Shown piece after piece: positions 22,101 to 33,435 of a DNA stretch of 64,000 bases. Made by a program: the position numbers and the translations under genes. The stretch is from assembly GCA_964059195.1 (NCBI GenBank), contig CAXKWD010000005.1:94563882-94627881 (forward strand), read 5' to 3'. The notes beneath the pieces are model-generated. The model made no database searches. It was not told the origin of the DNA and was given only the letters and a program-made list of their open reading frames with translations. This DNA comes from Ectobius pallidus. Its lineage: Eukaryota; Arthropoda; Insecta; Blattodea; Ectobiidae. Numbering within the stretch: position 1 is the stretch's first letter; every line of letters begins with the position of its first letter.

Positions 22101-22864
22101 CCGTCAGACAAATTAACTGACTTCGATAAATCAGTTCCGTTGTCATTGAAACTCTTTTTCTAGTTCCACTAGTTGTGTCTCCTTTTTTATCGCTGCCAAT
22201 AACAGGGACAGAAAAAGATTACATTTGACGACAGGCGCATGCACAGTTGATTCCGCGATAGGAAGTTCCCTTTTTGTACAGCCTTTGTTCTGTGAGGTAT
22301 GATAAAAGGAACATATTATGTTAGAGAAAATCTATCTCTTTCGAGATGGAAGTTTATTTCCTCAATCTGTGTAGTCCAAGTTTTAGAAAACTCTCACTCA
22401 TGATTGAATACTTACACTATTATGTTCTTCTTGTTCTTCCTTATTTTATAGTCTATTGTTTCAAATTCGACACTCTCCTTGTTTCGGATGTCCTGAATAA
22501 AAAAAAAAGTAATTGTATTTTTATTTATGGGCTGAAAAACTTGGATATGAAATATTAATCGTGTCAAAATGGAGTTTCGTAATTAAACTAGACTTACTCT
22601 GAGGATGCGATACGAAACTAATTGGAAATGTTCTCTTAAATAAGTACAAAGCATTTTCTTGTTTTGCTTTACCGATTTTCCACAAAATTTGTTTAAACTA
22701 TAGGCTATTATAGTTTAACTATTTAACTATATTTAACTGTTTAACTATATATTGAGAACCCTGAACTGTCTTTCGTTAAAATCATCTTTATAGCATGCAT
22801 TGTGTGCTTTATCTTGAGAACAATTTACATGATTTGCATTAAACCTCCTGGAAAATATGAAAAA

Positions 22865-23035
22865 GTTTTATTCACTTCGGTAACGGTTAACCGATCAATA
22901 AATAGCGTTCTTCTAAGTTTCAAGAAATTGTGATAAAGCGTATTCGAGTTATATAGACACACGGACGGACAAGGACATACATTTTCCCCGTTCATCAAGT
23001 AGTCTTAGAAAATACCATTCTGGCACTTAATAAAA
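22865..23035. repeat. Diverged fragment of the 15.7-18.8 kb repeat family
   Basis: It shares, in the orientation of the left arm, 'cggtaacggttaaccgat', 'aagcgtattcgagttat', ACACACGGACGGACA and 'ccattctggcacttaataa'. It is short and degraded. Confidence 0.6.
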
Positions 23036-23743
23036 AGGTAAACAAAATAAATAATATCTATACATTCGTGCAATATAACACTGTTTAAAACTGCGAAGAA
23101 AGCCACAACAACAAAGATAAATAAATAGGTGGAATAAATATTAGGAAGATTAATTAGATATCTCCATAGCCTATCGGCCGTTTATACAATAAAAGTTTCG
23201 GACATAATTAGGTTAACATTTTAATGCGTACATTTAAATTGAATAGACATTTAAGTGATATGTCAATCTTGCACATTCACATTTTTTTTGGCTGAGACAC
23301 TTTTATCTATAACCAATAACTAAATACAGCGGATGTTTAAGTGCTATGGCATTTTTACATGCGGGTATTTTGCAGTGGAAATTTTATCTCCAAATTATAT
23401 TTTAAATGAGTGAGCATTTGAATGCTATGCACATTTTTTTTGTGGACAATTTGTAGTGGACATTTTTACCTTCTAACCGAGCTACCTACCCTTTTTGTCC
23501 TCCTGCCCGAGAATGTGGCATGACTTTGATTTTCCAGCAATTTAATCTTATATCCGGAGAAGAACCTCACACATTCACGCCTACTCTTCGTCTTTATTTA
23601 TGACGTTCGCCTTGCAGGCTTCTTGAGTCTGGTGTGACTGCACTAACGAGTCATTAAATCGCATGTCCACACACCGTTTTCTTAAATATCCCACATTCGG
23701 TGCCAGATCTTATGTGTTATATTGGTTTTACGTTAGTAAGTGA

Positions 23744-23814
23744 AATGAAGATCGCATTGTATTCCGAATGAAGATCGCATTTTATTCCGAATGAAGGTCG
23801 CATTGTATTCCGAA
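23744..23814. repeat. 23-bp tandem repeat, three units
   Basis: Three consecutive copies of AATGAAGATCGCATTGTATT plus CCG, with one or two substitutions. Confidence 0.85.
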
Positions 23815-24704
23815 CTATCAAGATGGTGTCATAATCACTTTATTTGCCTAGCTGTTCACGTAAATATGTTTTGATGTTACCTCTATTTAATTTGCATACA
23901 GTTTGATATTGTGTTATTTGTTGTTTTAATTAGCTTCGAAAATTCGTCAAAATTACTATGAAAATTACACCTAGTGAAATTTACATAATTGCAGTGTAAA
24001 TTACACAATGTTTAAAAGATCTGTTTATCCACATTCTGCACACGAATAAACTATTTTAATTAGGCAAGCAATCAAGAAATTATTTTAAACAAAATTAATC
24101 CTATCTTATTTTTCGTTTTTCATTTCAAGGTGCAGCGCATAGGATACATACCAAACATTCCTATTTACGAACATGATCAGCCAATTATTAGTAGTAAGTC
24201 TTGACAAAAATAGTGAAAAACCGGCTGATCTATCGCCCACTTCATTATACCCCAACAGTAGGTTGACGGTACAATGGTAGAACGAAGAGATCAGTAGGAA
24301 ATTTAAGAACCCTGGTGTCTCTGGGCCCCCCCCAAAATGTTTAATGTTCCGCCTGTGTTTATTCCAGGGTGTCCCTATAATGTTTATTATCGATCACAGC
24401 CTCCACTGTGAGAAGCGGACATCTAACGATTGAGATATTATTTGGCACTGATTTCAGGGATACATGTGTGTGAAGTTCATGACAGAACCTCGGAAATAGA
24501 AACATATCGTACTTTACTATTTTTAGTTATGATAACTTACAGTCAACATTATAGGAATTAATTTGTCACAGCACTCTTGCAGCATATAGGAAAAACGAGT
24601 ACAATGTGCTTTCCCTCTTTTTTTTATTTTTTTATTTTACTGGAATCGGTTGGTAGTGGCCTGTTAGCGAATATATTTTGTTCCTTACTTATTTTTGACC
24701 GCAC

Positions 24705-24945
24705 CCATGGGTGAGTTGATAGCGTGACTCCCAGTCACCTGGCCCGGGTTCGATTCCCGGCTGGGTCGGGGATTTTACAAAGATGTAAAGTTTCCTTCCC
24801 AGGACTGGGTGTTGTGTATCCTCATTCCCATCCCGCAAAAGGACCTGGCCACCCTAAGTATCATCCGGCCTAGTGTCCCTAGTGTGCCCGTCTTGTCCTG
24901 TCGTCTTGTCCTGTCCCAGGACAAGACGGGCCGAACACTTCATCA
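24705..24945 (+). mobile_element. tRNA-derived SINE (family S1)
   Basis: The head has an A-box-like GGGTGAGTTGATAGCGTGA and a perfect B box GGTTCGATTCC in CCGGGTTCGATTCCCGGC (about 24745-24765). The body includes GACTGGGTGTTGTGTATCCT and CATTCCCATCCCG and ends near GAACACTTCATCATCAAC. The same body is at 43775-44030 (+), 44905-45065 (-) and 45730-45830 (-). An inner CTTGTCCTGTC repeat and its complement form a short hairpin at 24892-24930. Confidence 0.8.
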
Positions 24946-25769
24946 TCAACTTATTTTTTTTAATTCAAGAGATATTTGACGGAAAGAGGTACACACAGTT
25001 TTTTTCCCTAGCTGTGGTGAATAATATTGGTATAGGCCTACTACCTATTGAATATTGAAGATAAAGTATATATAATTTAGATAAGAAGACCTACCTAGTT
25101 TCCAAGTGAGTCGATAACTTAGGTGAAAATTATTTCACGAAATAGGTCTAAGGAACAGCATCATTTGGTATCTGTTTGTCTTATTTTAGCAGTTTTTCTT
25201 CTTTTTTTCCCAAGGAGGTTGTCCTTATACATCCTAATCTGATAATGAGGTTTTCTTATACTGATAGAAGTAAAAATGATCAAATGCTGTATTTGAAAAA
25301 TGGGACTTTTTCCATTCGAGCACCCATTGCAATTTAATGCGCCATATTCACTGGAATCTAATACCACCTTCAACATTGAGGTACGCATTGGATTCGATGG
25401 CGAATTTGATTAGAGTGGAAATCCGTTCCATAGTTCGATGAAAACTTGGATCACTTACGCAACAAAAGCATTCCTGTAATTCTCAACTTCGTTAAGTTTA
25501 TCGTTCGCCTATTACCAGTACGGACAAAAGCGAGTTAAAGTTAACGTATTTTTTGACACTCACTTGTTCAAAGATGACGGGGTTCAATTTGAGGGGTATA
25601 TTGTCCCGTACCACCCTCCCCTATCACCCTAAACCGTTATACCGATCTTAATGACCAGCATTCACAAATCCATTGTAGCATAAAGTAAAATAATAAGATA
25701 AAATACCAAATAAAATATACTAACATTGATGCGTAATGCATTCGTCAACAAACTCCTTTTTTTATTATT

Positions 25770-26690
25770 GAAGTAGCCCCTAGACGATCAATAATATTGT
25801 CAATATTCGCTTCATTACTGACGAAGGACCATATTGATGGAAATCTTGATCGTCTAGGAGCGTATTGAAGCGTCCTATCAATATTGAAGAACCGTTTTAA
25901 CGTCTAGGAGGTTTATTGTCAATATTTCCTTCAATATCAGTTGTTGGTGAGACCGCGATGTGATTTTTTGTAGCCGTCCGGTTCTGTAGAACAGAGGCGT
26001 ATTCAGAGGGGGGCTAAGGGGGCTGAAGTCCCCCCCCCCGAAATGTTAAGTCATATTATATGTTGCACATGAGGGAACTTTAATTTCTTAGATTGTAGAC
26101 AGTTTAATTGAAATTGTAGAAAATTCAGCCTGGCTCGAAAGTTCATGAAATGTCATCATGCAAGGTGTAGTAATATAAAATATTTAAATCTTGTCCATTG
26201 TTTATTTTTTACACTACTTTTTAAAATATATATTTAGAAATATCAAGTCATTTTTTTCAATTCTTCTTGTCCTATTTTCAAAAATTTAAGGTCTTTTTAT
26301 AGGTCATTTTCAGGCATTTTTAGGTCATCCACTTCTGAGCCCTATGATAATATTGTTAGGCTTATCACAGCCCCTCCCAAAAAAAATCTTGGATACGCTC
26401 CTGCTGTAGAACGCAAAAAATTACCGTAAGCAAATGTTCATGTGAAGTGGCTTCTCAACTTGTACCACTCTTTCTCCTTGATTTTTCTTTTTCGCACAGT
26501 GAAAGAGTCAATGTTAGAAAATCCAAATCCGAACTAAAATAATTTCGAAACTCACGGAAAAAAAAAACTGAAACAGCCCCGATCATGCAGTATGAATATT
26601 TCTGCCAGAATGAGTATTGGTGAGAATATTGATGCGTTTTGAAGCATATTGATGCGTCAATATTGAAAATATTGACAATTTAGGGGACCC
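25770..26690. mobile_element. DNA element rich in TCAATATTGA palindromes, carrying a nested hAT
   Basis: Outer ends resemble inverted repeats: GCCCCTAGACGATCAATA at 25775 and, complemented, GTCCCCTAAATTGTCAATA at about 26690. Many TCAATATT/AATATTGA units occur near both ends. The interior is interrupted by the hAT MITE at 25992. The superfamily is unknown, and ownership of the middle is uncertain. Confidence 0.45.
25992..26403. mobile_element. hAT-type MITE (412 bp)
   Basis: Left end CAGAGGCGTATTCAGAGG; the right end complemented is CAGGAGCGTATCC. An exact 8-bp duplication CTGTAGAA lies at 25984-25991 and 26404-26411. Poly-C/G tracts sit just inside both ends. There is no transposase. Confidence 0.85.
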
Positions 26691-26879
26691 TTTACATTCG
26701 AGTAAATACGGTAATTGTTGCGGCCGGAAGGGATGGGCACCTCCTAATGAAATTATTCTAAGAATTCTGTACACCCCTGAGAGAATGCTAACTGTTGGGT
26801 TCGATTAAATGTGCTTTAGGTAAACATGAAAAGGCGAGTACACAGTTGAAACAGCAACAACCACCTGAAATAACGCTAA

Positions 26880-27297
26880 ATAGAATACGTGTGAGTGCCA
26901 ACTGGGCAAAGCTTTGTAGCGTGTCCAATAGCCTGTTGTTGACTGCTGGGGTCAGAGACAGTGGCAGGGTTTTTCCCTCGCTGCTTGCTGCCGCTGCTGC
27001 TTCTCAAAGCTATTTCCAACAGCTTATCCTGGGGCTTACTTCTTTTATTATAGCGGGGGCCGGTGTGGTATTCCAGTGGTTCAGTCGGTAACTGGGGACC
27101 ATGTAGGTTAAGTCCGTCCAAGAATCTAGTAGTAGTGGTAGTTGCTTACATCACAACAGCGGATTTTATCAGAGACTAATATTTGACATAAGGGATAAAT
27201 TATGCATTTACAAATAATTAGTTGTTGATAAAAAAAATAACATTTGAGTGAGCCATGGGTTGTTCAGTGAAGTAAAAGTGAGGTGCAGTGGAATATG
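26880..27297 (+). promoter_or_regulatory. Possible alternative promoter and 5' UTR
   Basis: This patch, less AT-rich than its surroundings, lies just upstream of the candidate alternative first exon. An arthropod-type initiator TCAGTC occurs at 27081-27086, and an AGTCC resembling the downstream promoter element starts about 29 bp after its A, one base off ideal. The ORF across 26795-27091 shows no known domain and is not called as a gene. Confidence 0.25.
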
Positions 27298-27391
27298 ACA
27301 ACACGAGTGGGATGGATCCCCTGCATTGGGGCACCTCCTCCCCCAGGGACGCCCACCTACCTTCCAAAAAAGAGACGTTCTGTTAATGAAG
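27298..27391 (+). CDS. Candidate alternative first coding exon of the adaptor gene
   Basis: ATG at 27298, then TRVGWIPCIGAPPPPGTPT, LPKKRRSVNE, and a donor G|GTAAGA after 27391 (ends in phase 1, exactly as exon 1 does). It therefore splices in frame to exon 2 at 36028, giving an 821-residue product in place of 849. If instead entered by an acceptor CAG at 27288, it would start in phase 0 and could not follow exon 1; entering in exon 1's phase gives a stop. The first-exon reading is thus the only simple one. RNA evidence is lacking. Confidence 0.5.
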
Positions 27392-28124
27392 GTAAGAAAA
27401 ATGAGCGTAAAGATGTATCTGTCGTGAAACAACTTGACATTAGTTTAACGTATTCTTATTACGTCCGTCAGTAATATAATTAATTACTAGAGCCCGGAAG
27501 TTTTTGAAAAATATTTTTAATAATGCACTCTATTATATGCTAGTGTCAAAATATGTACAAAACATGGCTGAAATAACAGAAAATTTATGGTTTCGTTTTG
27601 CATATTGTTGCGTACTTTGTTTGTTTTTTATAATGCATGATATTTGCTTGATATTAAAATATTTGGGCATATATTTTTAATAATTTGTCAAATTTTAGCG
27701 GGATATTTTTGACAGATTGAAAAAAACTGTGCATACCTCTGTTAATTCAAACATTTACAGCATATTTGGCTAAGTGAATGTATTGAGAACCGGCTGTACA
27801 ATAACTGACAGTATTGCCTGAAGTTTGTACTGATTGTATAATATTACAGCGACGTTTCACTTTATCAGTTCTCAACTTATTAAAATTTGTTGCATTCGCC
27901 TTTTTTCCTAAGTTTTGTCATGTAATTTATAAAACTTCAACTTTTTCTTGTAATCCATAATTTAATTCAGCCAACAACGTGAAATATTAACATTATTTAA
28001 ATGTTAGAGAATACTTCATTGGTTCCGTAGCTTATTTTAGAAATTTTAAATCATATTTGCAAGCATATTTCGTCTTCTGATAGAGCACTAACTTCCGGGA
28101 TTTAATGATTACGTAAGCTACAAC

Positions 28125-29665
28125 CAGTGGCGTCGCGTGGGTAAAATATTTGGGTGTTCACATGGGGCTAAAAATATAAAAACAAAATACAGGACTTACG
28201 AATCTCATCATTTGTAAAGAAAATGTGGGAAAAAATAGTTTTATGCTGCACCCTAGGCTCCTCTCTAATGAGGCCCGCCTGGGAAGGTGGGGTTTAGGGT
28301 TTCGTCACAGAAGAAATTCAATGTGAGACATAATAAACCTCGTGCTATTCAGTATATTGCTCCTAAACTAACATAAACGTTCCTAACCTAACAAAACGGC
28401 GGAGCTTGGCTGGGGTGCAGCATAAATCTATCTTTTGCCGAAAATGTACTCTTCTTTCTTTCTGTGCAGCGAACTTCTCCATAACTTTAAAGTTGAAGTC
28501 TTTCTTCTCGCGCACTAGACGTTTCTCTATTGCCAGCATTGCAAGTGCTGCACGGTATTCACACATTAATAAACAAAATTACTTTTAAGTTCACTGGCAG
28601 ATAACGAACTAGCCTATTGAATGCATTTCCCAAATGGTTATAGTAGTGAACTATATATACTGTTCTACTCTTTAACTACTATAACTATTCTTTAAACTAG
28701 GCTAGAATTATTAATATTATATACACTACTAAAGTAAACAATCAATCGCGACATCACAAAGAAACTACTACTTCACGCTGTGAGAATTCCAATCGAACTG
28801 ATACGGAATTCCTGTTTGGGAGAGAATGTAACTGTAAACTTCGCACCCCTTACTACAAACATGAAAAAGCACACCACCTACCACCCGCCGGTTAATCTTT
28901 GCTGGCCAGAAAAAAAAAATATATTTTTTGAAGTTTTGAGCAAAACTCATGGTATAGACAGGGATAGGAGACTGTGTTGCAACTTATACCTTCCAGCTGA
29001 GGGTGAAAGAGAAATCACTCTTCGGCTATGTATCAATGTACTAAAGTAAATATTTATTTATTTATGAATAATTATAATAATGGCATATTGATGTAGGTAA
29101 TTGTGACATAAACGACGGAATGTAGAGGAAATAAACAGCAAATCAAAGCTTCACTGTGAATTGGGACAATGCGACAACACTGTTCACACCTATATAAGAA
29201 GGGAAGATGGATGGGTCATAAAACAAGTTCCCTCTGGCAGTTCGCAAGTTGGATGAGATGGAGGGGTGGTAAGAAAAATACGTCAGAGAACTGTAGTGCC
29301 ATAGAGCTCTGAGTTTACCGATGTTGCCGTCTTCAGTTGAAGGGGAAAAAATCAGATGCGTTGCTCGATGCTGCCCTCTTAAGGTCGGGTGCACGAATGA
29401 CGTGTGATCCTGTCACACTTGCTAGCTACGGTGCCCCTGCTAACTTTAGGTTATGCAAAACGCAATACTAAGAGGTTCACCCCTTAGCTAGTGAACCACC
29501 TCGAGGAAGCCCGCAAAAAGGAACTAAATACACATCTTTCTATACAGCGAGACGGCAAACCATACAAGAATGATTATTTATTCAATAATACTGACAAAAT
29601 TAGGTAAGATAAGAATTATTAGGGGGTTCACGTGCTCATGTGATCCTATGTAGGAGACGCCACTG
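28125..29665 (-). mobile_element. hAT element (1.54 kb) with transposase remnant
   Basis: Ends CAGTGGCGTCGC (left) and GAGACGCCACTG (right) are inverted repeats; an exact 8-bp duplication GCTACAAC lies at 28117-28124 and 29666-29673. A coding remnant on the - strand near the left end supports hAT identity. The rest of the interior is non-coding or decayed. Confidence 0.85.
28363..28566 (-). pseudogene. hAT transposase C-terminal remnant (ZMYM1-like type)
   Basis: The translation YRAALAMLAIEKRLVREKKD, then F..KVMEKFAAQKERRVHF, matches the end of hAT dimerisation regions, where a 'LSILSIE' helix is followed after a few residues by 'DFA..KARK..F'. It lies about 280 bp inside the left end of the 28125 element, in the sense expected for a transposase ending there. 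Upstream transposase sequence is not recognisable. Confidence 0.6.
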
Positions 29666-30569
29666 GCTACAACATATTGATGCTACTGTATGATAAATAA
29701 TTACGTGTAGCCGGTATTTGAAGTTATCATGCAATCGAAAACTATAACAAATATATCATACAATTATACTCCGATGAAATAATTACAGTCTGAATACCGG
29801 TAGAGCCATATGTAGTTTCGGTATATAAACAAAACAAATATCTGGGTTATTTGTGTTATACGTGAGGAATCTGGAATAGCTTTTTATTATCTACCCGGAC
29901 ACATTCCACAGATCAGTAACTTCAAAATAAATAAGCTTATTGGTACCTTAAAAACCCACAAGTAATGATTGCTCAAAGTTTGGAAAGTTGATAAATTAAT
30001 GTGGACATTCTAATTAAGAACAATAATGGAATACGTTTCCTTACATTTATCTTTTTCTGCATCCTACTGTATATGTCTTTTGATGTTTTATCGCCATCAG
30101 CCATGGTATTCATTTAATCTAGGCCAGGGGTTGCCAGTATTTTTAGCTTGGGCCACATTTTCACAAATTATTTGATCAGTTTTCATATTTGCTATTATTG
30201 TAAGTTTAACGTTAAGGCTATTTTATACGTTTTAGTAAATAATTTAATTCCATGTGCATATTAAACAGTTATTTTACTAAAGAATTCAAATTCTAGGCTA
30301 AATATATTGTGTTATATTCAATTCTAATATAATAAATAATAATTAAAATAATATTTCCTAGAAATGAAAAAGAAACTTCGAATGAATTTAAGTTATAGAC
30401 CCGTAAAACTATCATATAATTTCTGCTCTAATTTATGAACCTGATTTCCACTTATCGCATACATAATTTTCAGTCTACTTAACATAAGCATATCAGCAGG
30501 ATATAAATCTGTGATACATGAACGAAATTTACTCTTTATAATATTTATGGATTATTTGTGGATATATAA

Positions 30570-30680
30570 CTAACTAACTAACTCCGTGGCGCTAACATCC
30601 CAAAAGGGACCTACCACCCGTCCGCTGCGTCATCTACCATAGGGAGACGGCAGGATTGGGGGGCATGTATTTGTGGACAT
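30570..30680 (+). mobile_element. SINE-like fragment (family S2)
   Basis: The phrase pattern 'gcgctaacatccc', ACCGT-like CCGTCCGCTGCGTCATCTAC, GGCAGGATTGGG matches 45415-45540 ('cactacatccctgatgggac', CCGACCGCTGCTCATCTACC, GGCAGGATTGGGAGCATGTG). A (CTAA)n run precedes it. No B box was found in this fragment. Confidence 0.6.
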
Positions 30681-31799
30681 ATGTGAATCAAAATTTGCAA
30701 AACAATCTTGAAACAGCTCGGGAAGCTGATATTTAGGAAAGTATTTCCAGAAATGAATCAAATAAGAAGCAGTGGGAGATCCAATATATTCTTTAAACAG
30801 GAAATGTATGAGTGGTTACTGTAACTAAAAGTTAAATTTAGTTAAGTTAAAAGGTAAATTAGCTTTTACCTGCCAACAGATTTTTTAAAATGTCATGGAA
30901 GCTTACTGATCTAGGGTTGGTCATCCCTGACCTAGTCCTTCTACCGTCGCTGAAGCTTCACGGCCGAAGACTCAGATTGGCCAAATATATTAATTAAGTA
31001 TATAAAACTTGATATATCTAGACAATCGAGATTTTGCCGTGTACCGTACATTATAAAAGTAGGCTACTTAATTTTCTGTTTCTGTGCAGATCCTGATAGT
31101 TGACTATCGTATGAACTGATTCTCATTCTAGGAGACTTTGGTAAAAATCTCATTCATCATTACAGTGGTTTTTTTTTTTATTATTCCTGGTACTAGTAAA
31201 ACGCGTGTCAGGAGAAGACCAATCAGAGATGGGAGTTGAAATAAAAGAGGCAAGCCATCTTCGCCACAGCCGTGGCCGTAGACTATACCTTAGCGTTTTG
31301 TGACTCCCTTGAAGACTGGTGTACGAAGAAACATCACCCCTTCAAATTACAATATTTCGATATAGACTCGTCCATGCTATTGCGCATTTCTCTGAGCAGG
31401 ACCAGATAAAAAATTCACTGTAAATTAAGGCCTTCACTGATATTTAAATTAAGGCCTAGTTATAGCCTTGTCAATCACAAAATAAAATTTCTCTCAATCC
31501 TCTGCGGGTCTCGCTAGCCAGTAGTCACCACTCTACTATGCAAGATCAAAGCTCATCTAAAAATGTTAAATGAATACTCTCGAAGTCTAAAAAGGGAGGT
31601 AAAATAACGAGGTATTTAAAATTAAGAAGTTTTAATTTATTTCCCTACCCGTCAACTACTATTGGTAATGAAGTACTCTATTAGACCCTGATATTCGATT
31701 TGGATTTTTACCAGAATTAAACGTTTTGAGACCCGTGAGGCAAAATATACGATTTTCAGAATAATGCACTGTCAAACTTTGATTTATTTAATATCAACA

Positions 31800-32110
31800 T
31801 GGTACTTTCTAAGATTACATGGTGGACGCGAAAAGTGTCTGTCCGTCTCTCTGTCTGTACGCGCGATTTCTCCTGTAGATTAACATCATACCCTCAAAAA
31901 TAAGTACAGACTTTCTCACATTATACATGTTAACATTTTAATTGCTGAGGTTTCTAAGTTGAGGGAAGAAACTGGTATGTTTTATTCAAAAATGTACAAC
32001 TTCCAATTTAAATAGATTTTTGCGAATGAAGAAGCTATGAAAAATCCAAATCAAATTGGCCGGCCACAAAATTTGAGATTTGAACCCAGGACCTTTTACC
32101 TCGCTCTGTT
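31800..32110. repeat. Degraded copy of the 15.7-18.8 kb repeat family
   Basis: It contains GGTACTTTCTAAGATTACAT, CTGTCCGTCT runs and GTACGCGCGAT as in the right arm at 17717, and further on a tRNA-head complement (ATTTGAACCCAGGACC, 32082-32097) as in the left arm. Confidence 0.55.
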
Positions 32111-33311
32111 TGGTTTTATTATAGTTTTCTTGTTACTATTTTAAACAAAAGAATATCATTCATATTTTAGATAATGCATGTTCTGACAGTCTGAATTTAA
32201 GTCATGCTTATTTCGTGTTCATCTTGATATATCTATTAGTCTTTTAAGAAATGTTTATAACAAAAAAAATATTCATTTTAAATTTCCTCTACGACTTTTC
32301 TGTGCCAAGTTTTCATGTATTACCTACTGTAATTGAGATAGCCTAGGAAAATAAAAATCGAACAAGAGTATATTACCCCCCCCCCCCAAGTAAGTTTTAC
32401 AGAAAACGAATATAGCTACCGGTATTTTATTTGTCGTAAATGGATGTTTCAATATTAACATTTTTATTAAAATAGTTAGAGCCTTCATTTTTTTAAATAA
32501 AAATTTTCTAAAAATGTTTCATGAAAAGTACCTTTAATACTTCATTTATTGTGGGCGGTTCGATAGAATTCCAGAAAAGTTCTTAATTCAGAAAAATGTA
32601 GTAGGCTAATGAACCACTTAACCGCTACAGACGTACAGACAGAAGTACGAACAGACGGATGGATAGACAGACAGACAGACAGAACAGATTCAAAATACTT
32701 TTTTCGGTTTTTGGGAATCATGAAACATGTTCTCTCGGTGTTATCTCGATTTCGATTTTTGTCACGATCACAACACTTTCTCTTTACTGCGTATATGCGA
32801 GAAAGTAAAAACTTATCACTATGAGGTGAATGATGAAACGAGGGATTTAATTCATTAATTGTAAAAATCAGCAAGCTATGTTTGTAAATCAACTTTTTAC
32901 TTTCCTGAAAGTAATTAACCTATTACATTTTCCGACCATACCTACTATCATTGACCTGATTTATGCTCGGCGGCAATGCACTCTAAACTAATGTGTGTGA
33001 GATATTCATTTTGCCAATCCTGATAAAGTATCCAAAAAGGAATTATATTTATCTTTGAGATTTTTTCTCAGAACGCATGTGTGCTAACCCAGATATAAAA
33101 TATACATATGGTGCATGTTAATCAAAATAGAGCTGATTGGTTGATTTCAGAGCCATGTAAATTGCTGGTTCAAATCTAAATAAAGACTAATTAGTGAAGG
33201 GCAGAACCGATTGGTTTTAAGAAGCAAGTAATCTGTTATCAAATAATATCTGTGGCTTGGTTCTAAAAGGGAAATGTCAACTTCTTGCAAAAATGAGATC
33301 TGTGCATTATT

Positions 33312-33435
33312 GATCTCGGCTAGTCTTTATCTTTCGTATAATAAAAGTGCCAATGTCTGTTGCTATTAATACTGATCTCGGCTAGTCTTTATCTTTCGTA
33401 TAATTAAAGTGCCAATGTATGTTGCTATTAATAGA
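33312..33435. repeat. 62-bp direct tandem duplication
   Basis: GATCTCGGCTAGTCTTTATC and its following sequence occur at 33312 and again at 33374, with two or three changes. Shorter inverted matches (33247-33290 against 33525-33568, about 42 bp) surround it, suggesting a decayed DNA transposon. Confidence 0.8.

Noticed and set aside
24705..24775. A tRNA gene with a perfect B box
   Set aside because: The acceptor stem does not close, the same sequence is followed by a SINE body, and it recurs at 43775; likewise the heads at 15380, 51383 and 54205.
26795..27091. A 98-codon open frame as a gene
   Set aside because: No domain, no conserved pattern, and it overlaps a possible promoter region; a frame of this size is expected by chance in GC-richer DNA.
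27289..27391. The 27.3-kb exon as an internal exon between exon 1 and exon 2
   Set aside because: Entered in exon 1's phase it meets a stop at about 27384; entered in phase 0 it cannot follow exon 1.
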